Below are positions 37,491 through 48,485 of a stretch of 64,000 bases of DNA, in pieces. The first letter of the stretch is position 1; each line of letters opens with the position of its first letter. The translations under genes and the position numbers were made by a program. Location: positions 1-64,000 of the forward strand of contig CADCXC010000011.1 in the NCBI GenBank assembly GCA_902806595.1, read 5' to 3'. The DNA is from Pyrenopolyporus hunteri. Lineage: Eukaryota; Ascomycota; Sordariomycetes; Xylariales; Hypoxylaceae. The notes under the pieces are model-generated. The model did not search any database. It saw only the letters and a program-made list of their open reading frames with translations, and had not been told where the DNA came from.

Positions 37491-40265
37491 ATATTATATT
37501 AATAAAAGTTATATTTATTTTTATTTTTATCGATGTAATTTTAATTATTCGTTTATTATAAAATAATAATTTTTCGATATATTTTAATTAAATATAAGTA
37601 AAAAAAGTATATTTAAAACGTTATTATTCGATAATATATTAATAATTTCTTCGTTCGATATCGAAAAATATCGCTTAAAGATTTCGATTTTTTATTAATA
37701 TTATCGAAAAAAATAAATAAAATAAAATAATTTTAATATTAATATAAATCGAAATAATATTATTAATTAATAAAAAGTAAATAATTTTAAAATAAATATT
37801 TTAATATATATTTAATATAATTAATTAAATACATTTTTAAAATAAATTATTTAAATATTATTATTTTAATTTAAAAATTTAAAAAATAATATATTTTATT
37901 AAAACCATTTATCGATTTAAAAAAAAACGAATTAATTACGTTATTTTTTTTATTTAATCTTCTATTATTTATTATTATATTATTAATAATTAAATTTATA
38001 AATATATTATTTATTATTTTTTTATTATTTTTTATATTTTCTACGGTAAATAACGTAAAAATAATATCTTTAAAAAAAAAATAAATATTTAAATTATTTA
38101 AAAATAAAAATAAATTAAATTTTATTAACGAATAAATTTAAATAATATATTTTTACGAGTAAAGTTAACCGATAAAAAAATATTAATTATAAATTAAATT
38201 TAATAAATACGATAAATTTTTTAATTTAATTATTATATAAAAAAAATTATTTAAATTTAAAAAAAAATTAATAATAATAAACGATATAAAAATATAATAA
38301 TATTAATATTTATATTATTAAAATTATAATAAAATAATTATCGATAAATTATTTTACATTAAAATAAAATAAACGTTTTACTTTTTTTTTTTTATTATTT
38401 TTTTTTATTTTTTTTAAAAGTTTATATATACGTTTAAATTATTATATATTATTAAATATATATATTTTTTTACCGAATATTATTTATACTATATAATATT
38501 TAAACGAATAATTAATTAAAAATATAATTAAACCATTATAAAATTATTATATAAAATAATATTATTAATATTATTTAAAATTTATAAATTAATTAAATTA
38601 ATTTTTTATTTAAACGATAATTTTTATTAAAATAATATTTTTTAAAAATAATATTATTTTCATTTATATTATTACCCGTATAATTTAAACGAAGTTATTA
38701 TTTCGTAAATATTATAACGTAACTCGTAATACGTTTAAAAATTTTATTAATTTTTTTTTTATATTAAATCTATAATATTTTTAACCGTAATTTTCCCGTT
38801 TTCGATTATTTTTATTTCTATTTTTTCGTATTTATTTAACGTTACGTTAAATGTTAAAATAAATAAATAATTAATAATTTAAAATTTTTCGTTAAAATAT
38901 ATAATTAAATCGAATATAATTAATAAATATTTAAATATTTATTTTAAATAAATTAATATATAAATATAAATATTTATAAAATAAGTCGATAAATAATTAA
39001 ATATTTATTAAATAATTAAAAAATAATGTTAAAATTTATTAATTATAATTATCGTTTAAATTAATAAACCTTTTAATTTTATTTTTTTTTAATTTAAAAA
39101 TAAATTATATTCGATAATTTTTCCTTTTAAAATATTTTAAAAATAATAATTTAATTAATATTAATAAAAGTTTATTCGAAATTTATTCGTTAATATATTT
39201 TAAAATATAAATAAATATATTTTTTATAATATTTTATATCTTTTATATAAACTCGTATTTTTTATAAAAATTTACGTTTTTTATAATAATCCGTATTTTT
39301 TATAACAACTTTTTTATATTTTATTTTCTTTAAAATATTTATATATTAATTTTATTTTATAATTTTAAATATTTAATTTTTATATTTCGAAATTTCGATT
39401 AAATATATTATATATTTTTTAATATTATTACGTTAAATTAAATTAATAAAATTTAAAAACTTTATTATATCTACTTTTAAAATATCTTCGAATAAATTAA
39501 ATAAATAATAAATAAATTTATTACGAAATATTTATCCCTAATAACGATATATTAATATCGTTATTTTTAAATAAAATAATTAATTTATTACCTTTATAAT
39601 AATTAAATCGAAGGCGATTAACCTTATTAACATTAAGTAAAATTTTAATTAAAATTAAATAAAATTTTTTAATTAAAATTTAAAAAAAAAAAAAAAATTT
39701 TTTTAAAATTTATATAATCGATTATTTATTATATCGATAATAATAACGAACGGCCGAAAATAATTAATAACGTTATTTCGATTAATTATATTATTTAAAT
39801 TTTAATAAAAATTAAAAAAACTTTTATAAATAAATCGATAATAAAAATAATTCGAAATTAATAAATAAAATTAATTTTACATTTTTTTATTATTTTAATT
39901 AATTAATAATATTTATTATTAATTTAAATTAAAATAAATTATTACTTTTAATAATCGTAATTATAATCGAAGTCGTCGATATCGAAAATTAAAATTAATA
40001 TAATTTTAATCGTTAATTAATAATTTCGAAAATAAATTAATTTATATATATTTTTATTATCGAATATAATTTTTAATTATTTATAACCGTTTATATAATA
40101 ATTATTAACATCGTTTTATTTTTAAAATATATTTATATAAATTATAAAATAAATTAAAATTTTTTTAATATTATATTATTTTATTTAATTATTTTTATAA
40201 TATTTATGTCGAATATTATTATAATAATAATAATAATAAATGTTTTTATTAACGTAATATATTAT

Positions 40266-40478
40266 TGATAGGTACGTACGAAAATAAAGTAAAAAAATAA
40301 TAATAAAAATAATCGCGATAAGGTAAAATTATTATTATATAAATTATTTAAAAAAGAAAAAATATTTAATAAAAAAATCGTAAAAAAGGTTTTTTTTATA
40401 TAAACGAAAGTATATAAATATTTTTTTTTTTAAAGTACGTATTATAAAATGGTATATATATAAGTTAATTAATTATTA
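40266..40478. repeat. Left LTR
   Basis: All cytosines on the plus strand of this LTR lie in CpG, while about a dozen non-CpG guanines survive (for example AAGG, ATGG, AAAG). It was therefore mutated on the plus strand only. Confidence 0.7.
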
Positions 40479-42582
40479 TTTATTTTATTTTTTTTTTGTA
40501 ATTAATTAATTATAAATTATTAATTAAATTTTTCGTTTTATTTATTTTTTTAATTTTAAATTAATTTAATTTTTTTTTATTAAATTTCGTATAGTTTTAT
40601 TAAAAGACGTTTTTATTATCGCGTTTATAAAGTTATATAATTTATAAATTTAACGAATGTTATTAATTTCTCGGTTTTTATAAGATTATTTTAACGTTAT
40701 AAAATTAATTATTAACTTTTTTTTATTAATATTTTTTATTTATATTAAATATTAATATAATAATAAAAAGTCGATGTATAATACGAAAAAAATTTTAAAA
40801 AATAAAAAACGTTTTAAGATAATATTAATCGTATAATAGATAATGTAATCGACGTTAAAATTTTAAATTATTTTATAAATTTTATTAATAAATACGTTAT
40901 AAATAATTCGTTTATATTTAATGGATAATTAATAAATAATATTATTAATAATTCGTATTTTATTATTTCGATCGATGGGATTTTTATTATTTAAAATAAT
41001 AATGTATTTAATTTACGAATTTAAATTTTTATTATTTACGAAAAATTTATCGATAAAAATATAAAAGTGTAAATTTTAAAGGTTTAATTTAATATATCGA
41101 AATTTATATATTCGATTATTTATTTATTATTTAATTTTAACGTTAAAAGTTTTAATTTTTTTAAGTTTAAATTCGAAATATTAAATCGCCGTAAAATAAT
41201 CGAAAATTACTTCGAATTAATATATAAAAACGATATATATATTTCAAATTCGTTATTTTATAAATTTTTAATTATATCGAAGATTTTAACGTTTAATAAT
41301 TTAAATTTTTTAATTTAATTTTTTTAAATAATCGTTACGTTAAAGTTTTTATTATAGATTGTAATACGTAAATTATTAAAATTTTCGATTTCGAAGTTTA
41401 TAATTTTTTAAAGGTGCGTTTTAATTTTAATTTTATTAAAAGTTTAATTTTTTATAATAAAAAAATTCGTAGTATCGATATTAAAAGTATTATCCGTTTA
41501 AAAGTTAATAAATTCGAACGGATTCGAATTTATTATAAATAAATAAAAGTCAAAAATTAATAATTTTATTTATAATTTTTATTAATAATAACGTAAATAA
41601 ATTTTAAATTAATAAATATTTAATTTTACGAAATTATATAAAAATTTAATTATTCGTAATAATATTTTTTTAAAATATTTATTTTTAAATTTAATTAATA
41701 AATATATAAAAATTATTTTTTATATCGATATTTTAAATTAAATATAAATTATTATAATATTTTAAATTATAACTTTTATTTTTTTACGATATAATATAAA
41801 CATTAAAATTAATATAATATATTAATTAATTTTTTAAATAATAAATGTATACGTTATAATATATTTTTTATCGAAATTATTATAATTTTAAATTATTAAA
41901 CGAAATTTTTTATAAAATATAATAATATTTTTATCTTTAATTTTACGGATTATTTATAATTTAAAAATCGTAACGTTTTAATATATAATTATATCGTAAA
42001 TTTTTAAACGTAAAATATTTTTTTCGAATAAAACGTTAAATTTTTTTATATTCGATATTTCGTAAAATTTTTTTTATATAATAATTTTTCCATTCGTTTA
42101 TAATTTAATAATAAAAATAAAATTTTTTTATTTTTTATTAATAATATATAATTTAATAATATGGGAAAAATTATTAATATATATAAAATTTTTCTTCGAA
42201 ATAATTTAATAATTATTAAGGTTAAAAGTTAACGCGAATAATTCGATTTTAAGTTTTTTAAACGATACGAAACTTTTTTTTAATTAAATATACGGCTTAA
42301 TATAAAAACTTTTAAACGTAAATATTTCGTTCGAAACGTTAAAAACGATAATAACATTTTTATTTAATATTATAATAATTTTATAAAGGTTTTTTTATTT
42401 TTTTTTTTTTTATAAATAAGTATTTTATTATCGATGAAAAATAATATAAAAAGAATTTTTTATATGTTAAAATTATTACGTATATTTAAGGTATTTTTTA
42501 CGAAACATTATACCTTAATTTTTTTAATTTTCGTTATTACCTTTTAAACGATTTATGTTTTTTAAATTTATATAAAAGTAAA

Positions 42583-43345
42583 GAGCATTGCTATGTGCAC
42601 TACCTATTTTTGCTATCGGACCCTTATTTGCACTACCAATACAAAAAGTACATCTCCTACCCCTCACTCGGTCCCACTAACGGATTCCTATACAAAAATA
42701 CAGCAAACCAGATAGTCTCTCCGAGTACGGGTACACTTTTCAATTGAATTTCTTGTACATATTAAATTACACACAGCTCCCACCATACATCCCACCATAT
42801 ATACCTTTATATCCTACCCATTCTAATGATGCAAAATATAAAAAATGGATCACCATTTTCGCCTCAATTAAACCTTTCTAATGATATAGGTTTCATATCG
42901 GTGCGTGCCCTATTTCAAAAGTTATTCGAATATAAAGTCAATTCTATAAAGGTATTCAAAGGTGTAAGTGGTGGCCCGGGGTGGTCATGTGATCCCCTTT
43001 TGCGGTCGCATACCCCTTTGACACCTGTATGGAATTGAGTATATATTCGAATAACTTTTGAAATAGTAGATGCACCGATATGAAACCTATACCATTAGAA
43101 AGGTCTAATTGAGGCGAAAATGGTGATCTATTTTTTATATTTTGCATCATTAGAATGGGTGGGATATAATGGGATATATGGTGGGAATTGAATCAATTGA
43201 AAAAGGGCATAAGGTGTACATTATGTATTAACACGATTGTACGTAGATTTGTATGTGGGGTTGTTAGATATGGTATGTATTTCAATGTACTGGTAGTGCA
43301 AATAAGGCCCGATAGCAAAGCATGGTAGTGCACATAGCAATGCTC
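42583..43345. mobile_element. 763-bp foldback (MITE-like) element with 8-bp target duplication
   Basis: Perfect 8-bp direct repeats AAAGTAAA flank the element (42,575-42,582 and 43,346-43,353). The terminal inverted repeat is about 60 bp, starting GAGCATTGCTATGTGCACTA on both strands. A second inverted pair of about 140 bp lies inside (around 42,811-42,955 and 43,020-43,165). An 8-bp duplication fits hAT-like transposition, although the tip does not start with the usual CA. There is no transposase, so it is non-autonomous. It keeps normal composition inside the mutated LTR element and must have inserted after that element was hypermutated. Confidence 0.88.
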
Positions 43346-46300
43346 AAAGTAAAAAGTAAGTTTATATTAATTTTAAAATAAATATCGAATATAAAAAATA
43401 TAAGTATTAAATTATTAAAATTAATTATATCGTTAATTATTTTAATAATTATTTATAATCGAATTATACGTAAATTTAAATCTTAAAATTTATTAATAAT
43501 AATTTCGTATATTTTATAAATAAAATCGTAGTATTTTTCGATTTTATTAATTAATTAATATATTTCGATAAATATTTAATAATAAATGATTTTAATAATA
43601 CGGGTTTTATTTCGAAATTTAATATTATTAAAATTTATATTAATATTATATATAATAATATTCGAAGGTTTAAAATAAATATTAATTTAATATTATTTTA
43701 ATATATTTTAAATTTTTTTAATAAAAATAATTTTTATAAAATAAATAATTTAAAATTTTATAACAATGTCGATTATATATAAAACGAAACGTTCGTTTAA
43801 ATATATAATATTAACGATAATTTCGTAATTAAAATTTATATTAAAATTTTTTAAATTAAATTTAAATTTTTAAAAAGTTTTATTTTTAATTTAATAATAA
43901 TAATAAAATTTATTAATTTTTTTAATATTTTTAATATCGACGTTATAATTTACTTTATTTAAAAAAATATATAATTTAATTATAAAAAAATAATTAAATT
44001 AAATATAAATATAACGTAATTTAAATTTTATAAAAAAAGTCGTATTATCGAAATAAAATTATAAATATTTTTATTTACGAATAATAATAACGATAATATT
44101 ATTTTTCTCGATTAATTAATTCGTAACATTATTTAAATAAATATTTAATCGATTTATATTTTTTAAATATATAAAAAACGGAGTATTTAAATTTATAATA
44201 TAAAAATTAATTAATTCGAATAAAACGTTAATCGTAATCGTTTTTAATAATTTAATTAAAAATTTATTTTCGAATTTAATATTAATTTTACCGATTCGAT
44301 TATTATTTATTTTAAAGTTTCGATCGAAAAAATTTTTTATAAAAGTTTAATATTAACTTTTTTTTATAATGGATATTTTAATTACGTCGATATTAAAAAT
44401 AATATCTTAAAAAATATTTTTAATGTATCGATTTAAAATAAATATAATATTATTTTTCGATTTATCGATAAAAAAATAATAAAAAATAATTCGATATTAA
44501 TATATTTAATTTATTAAATATATCGTAATTAATTAATATTAAAAGTTAATTTCCTTTATTTTAAAAACGACGATATTTTAATCGTCGTTTTTCGACTTCG
44601 AATTTTTTTACTTAATATTTTTATAATTCGTTAAAAACGTAATATATTTACTTTTATTTTTAATTTTTTAAGTTTATTAACGTCCTTTAATTTTTTTTTA
44701 TTTTTTTTCGAAATATTTAATAAATTAATATTTTTTTTTTATATATTTAATAATAACGTTTTTAAATTTAAATCGTTTTTTTTAATTAATATCGATCGTT
44801 TTTATTATTATAGTAATATTTTCGTTTAATATAAAATTAATTAAAGTTTTCGTTATTATTATCGTTAATTATAAATTAATGTATTTTTTTAATATTTTTA
44901 AAAATATTAATTAATGTATAAAATTTATTAATTAATTTTTTAAATTAAAATAACGAAATAAATAAAATATATTATAATTAAAATACATTATAAATAATAC
45001 GTTACGTAATTATAATAAATTATTATTTATTTTTAAAATTTTTTTTAAAAATTCGTTAATATAATATTAATTTATTTAATATAATTTATAACATTTTAAA
45101 ATCGAATTTTTTTTCGTTTTTTTTTTCGATTTTAATATCGAAAAAAATAATCGAAATTTAATTATAATAATATTAAATTTTATTTTATTTTATATTAAAA
45201 TATTATTTTATAATTAAATATATATTCGTAAAATATTAATAATAAAATACGTTATATAAAAAATAAATAACCGTTTATTTAATAAAAATAATGAAAAATA
45301 TAACGTAAAATTAAATTTAATATATTTTAACTATATAATATACGTTTAAAAAAAAACGAAATTTATTTTTTAAAATATTATAAAATTTTTCGATATAATT
45401 ATTTTTATTATTTTAAATTTTTTTAAAATAATCGATAATAATAAAAAAATATATTTTATTAAAAATTTAAATAAAAAAAATATCGTAATAAATATCGTTT
45501 TATTAATTTTTAACGAATATAAATATAAAAATTAATTTAATTAATAAAAATTATAAAATTATTTAAAAAAAAAAATCGTAATTTTCGATATAATAATTTT
45601 TTTTTTAATGTAACGTTTAATAAAATCGTTAATATTATATATAAATTATTCGATAATAATTTAAAAAATTTATAAATATTTTTCGATAATAAAAATTAAA
45701 ATTATTTTTTTTTTATAAAATTAAAAATAAATCGTTAATTATATTTTTATAATTTAACGTAAATTAAAATAATAAGATATAAATTAATAATATTAGTTTA
45801 AAAAAACGTAATTACTTTTAATTAAATAAGTGTAAAGGTAGGGGGAATAAATATATTAAATATTTAAGGTTTAAATTAGATACGAAAATTATTTTAAAAG
45901 GTTTAAAACGGCGAAAAAAAAATTCGTTGTTAAGGTTTAAACGGGAGTTAAAATGTAAGTTATGTCGCGGGGGTTTAATTTAATAGAGGGGGTAATAATA
46001 TGTTAAATATCGACGACGGGTTATTAATAATAAAGGAAAATAAAAATAGTTATTAAATTAACGATTCGTAACGTTAATAATATAATACCGGGAATAATTC
46101 GGCCGGGATTATTAATATTTATAGGTTTAATTTTTTTTAATTTTTTATTTATATTAACGTTATAAAATAAAAAATCGTTAATCGTTTTTATATCGTAACG
46201 TAAATATAATTCGACGTAAATATTAAAAAATAAATCGTACTTTTATCGATATAATATATTAACGTTTTTTATATTAAAACGTTAAATTATTTACGTTTAA

Positions 46301-46977
46301 TACGTTTTAATTTATCGTAATTTTATTTAAAAAATTTACATATCGATATAAAATTAATTAAAACTTTCGTTATATTAACATTATTTTTATTTATATAAAT
46401 ATTTTTTTATATAAATATATATTTTAATATAACTTTAAATTAATATAATATAACCGCGAAATTTTTTATTATAAAACTTTTAAACTATTTTTAATATTTT
46501 TTTAAAATATTTTTCGTTATATAAATATATAATTTATTTTTATTTATAACGATTAAATTTTTTAAAAAAAATAATATCTACATCGTTTTTTATTTTTCGA
46601 TAATAATTTAAAAATTAATTTTTTTTTATTTTAAAACCTTATAATCGAATTATTAATCGAAAAATATACGGTTATTAAAAATATATTTTATTAATTTAAC
46701 AAATTCCTTTTTAATATTTTATTCGATCGAATTAAATTCTTTAATATAAATTTATATTTAAATCGAATTTTTAACTTTTTACGATATAATAAATATAAAA
46801 AATTTAAAAAAATTAAAAATAACAAAACGATATTTTATTATAAATAAAATAATATTATATAAAAAAAATATTAATATCGTATATATTATTACGATAAAAA
46901 TTTTTCGTATTATCGTAATAATAATTTTTTTAACTTTATTAATTTATATTATTAACTTTAATAATATTAATTAATAT

Positions 46978-47187
46978 TAATAAATACGTATAAAAATAAA
47001 ATAAAAAAATAATAATAAAAATAATCGCGATAAAATAAAATTATTATTATATAAATTATTTAAAAAAAAATATTTAATAAAAAAATCGTAAAAAAAATCT
47101 CTTTTATATAAACGAAAATATATAAATATTTCTTTTTTTTAAAATACATACTATAAAATAATACGTATATAAATTAATTAACTATTA
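46978..47187. repeat. Right LTR
   Basis: No non-CpG guanine remains on the plus strand, while about six non-CpG cytosines survive (TCTCTT, TTCTTT, ACAT, ACTA, AACT). It was mutated on the minus strand only, the mirror image of the left LTR. Confidence 0.7.
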
Positions 47188-47616
47188 TATATATTATTTT
47201 ATTAATATATATTAAATAATTAATTTAATTATTATAAACGTAAAAAAACGTATATAAATAAATAACGTATTTAAAATTATTTTTAAATCGTTTTTAATAT
47301 TTATTTAAATCGAAAAATCGATATTAATTTTAACTTTCGTTTTTAAAATAATTAAAAATATTAAAGTTTAATTATTCGATATAATTAATTAAATTTAAAA
47401 ATTTAAATACGAAAAATTAATTATTAATATTTAATATTATATGTAAATATTATTATATATATAATATATTTAAATAATTATTTATTTTATTATATTTTTA
47501 TTTATATTTATTTATTATTTATTTATTTTATAACATTAAAATTTTTATTATATATTATAAAATTTTAAAAATTAAAATAATTCGATTAAAAATATAATAA
47601 AACGTATAAACTTTTA

Positions 47617-47884
47617 AATTATTACGATTTAATACGATTAAATTAACTTTATTAAATAATAAATATCGAAATTTTAATTAATTACGCCGTTAAAATTTAT
47701 ATATAAAATCGTAATTTAATTTTTTTTTTTTTATAATATTAATAAAATTTAATTTTTAATTTTTAATATTATATATTATATTAAAATTAAACCGCGATTT
47801 TATATATAAGTTTTAATTACGTAATCGATTAAAACTTCGATATTAATTATTTAATAAAATTAAATTAATTATATTAAATTATAA
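47617..47884. repeat. Inverted-repeat element, copy 6 (most complete)
   Basis: Two arms of about 100 bp (47,617-47,718 and 47,786-47,884) are reverse complements apart from transitions, around a ~67-bp centre with poly-T and AATTTTTAATTTTTAATATT. Arms start at ATTATTACGATTTAATACG and include AACTTTATTAAATAATAAAT. It looks like a small non-autonomous element; the other five copies in the block are partial. Confidence 0.55.
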
Positions 47885-48394
47885 TAAAAAAAATTATAAA
47901 ATTTATATATATTAAAATAAAATAACGAAATTATTTCGTATTACGTTATTAATAATTTATTATTTTTTAAAAACTATATATAATAATATAATTTTATATT
48001 AAAATATTTATTATAACGATAATAATAATAAATATATTTTTATTAAATATTTTATCGTTTTATACGATAAAAATTTAAAATATAAATTTTTAAAAAAAAT
48101 ATAAATATCGATTAATACGAAATTAATTTATTTATAATTTTTAAATATATATAATTTAATTAATTCCTTTTATTTTCCTACCCTTTATTATATAATCGTA
48201 TAATTTTATTTTAATTATTTATTAACGATTTTTTATTTATTTAATATTATATATTTATAATAATTTTTTTATTATAATTTATTTAATTTATAAAAATAAA
48301 TTTATTATTATTTTTAATTATATTATAAATTTATTATTTAATTAAATAATTATACAATCTAATAATATATATTTTATAACCCTTTATAATTTTC

Positions 48395-48485
48395 ACGTAA
48401 CTACAATTAAAAAATGAGTTTAACATCTGGAAATTTTTCGATTTAACGGTTTGGCGGAAAATCTTCTTACGGTCCGGCGTGGACC
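48395..48485 (-). repeat. Right boundary inverted repeat of the AT block
   Basis: Reverse-complement partner of 19,021-19,110. Read on the minus strand it gives CACGCCGGACCGTAAG, then TTTTCCGCCAAACCGTTAAA, TTTCCAGATGTTAAAC and GTAGTTACGT. Composition changes from almost pure A/T to balanced within this repeat. Confidence 0.75.

Larger units (their letters stand above)
40266..47187. mobile_element. Degraded LTR retroelement with a later foldback insertion
   Basis: Bounded by direct repeats of about 213 bp (40,266-40,478) and 210 bp (46,978-47,187) that match along their whole length apart from transitions and short homopolymer indels. The left copy starts TGATAGG, the usual LTR 5' TG; the right copy starts TAATAAA. 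A pyrimidine-rich run follows the left LTR (about 40,480-40,500), which could be a polypurine tract on the minus strand, so the element may be oriented minus. Subtracting the 763-bp foldback insert leaves about 6.15 kb, a normal Ty3/Ty1-type size. Gag-pol proteins cannot be recognised because of the mutation. No target duplication could be fixed with confidence. Confidence 0.7.
19060..48400. other. 29-kb AT-rich, RIP-like hypermutated repeat block
   Basis: The whole interval is made almost entirely of A and T, with no intact host gene. Cytosines that remain are nearly all followed by G: in 19,141-19,440, 9 of 10 plus-strand Cs are in CpG, and in 33,361-33,480, 11 of 12. TpA is very abundant. 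This is what C-to-T hypermutation at CpA, CpT and CpC on both strands would leave, as expected for repeat-induced point mutation of transposons, but with CpG spared. The frames called here (for example 25,789-26,010) are low-complexity Phe/Ile/Leu strings and not genes. Recognisable contents are given separately; the remainder (notably 21,600-26,500, 27,000-29,100, 32,200-35,000 and 35,200-40,200) is degraded transposon-like DNA in which I cannot identify the original proteins. The block could be a heterochromatic transposon island or part of a centromere. Confidence 0.9.

Noticed and set aside
42826..43150. Two opposing 64-70 codon frames with nearly identical N-terminal sequence (MMQNIKN...)
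   Set aside because: They are the two arms of the inner inverted repeat of the foldback element read from each side, not a gene pair.
19060..48400. Whole AT block as a centromere
   Set aside because: Length and AT content would permit it, but nothing seen in sequence separates a centromere from a RIP-degraded transposon island; CENP-A data would be needed.
19060..48400. Mitochondrial DNA or an inserted NUMT
   Set aside because: No mitochondrial gene, tRNA or rRNA is recognisable, and the CpG-only cytosines and LTR pair fit RIP of nuclear repeats.
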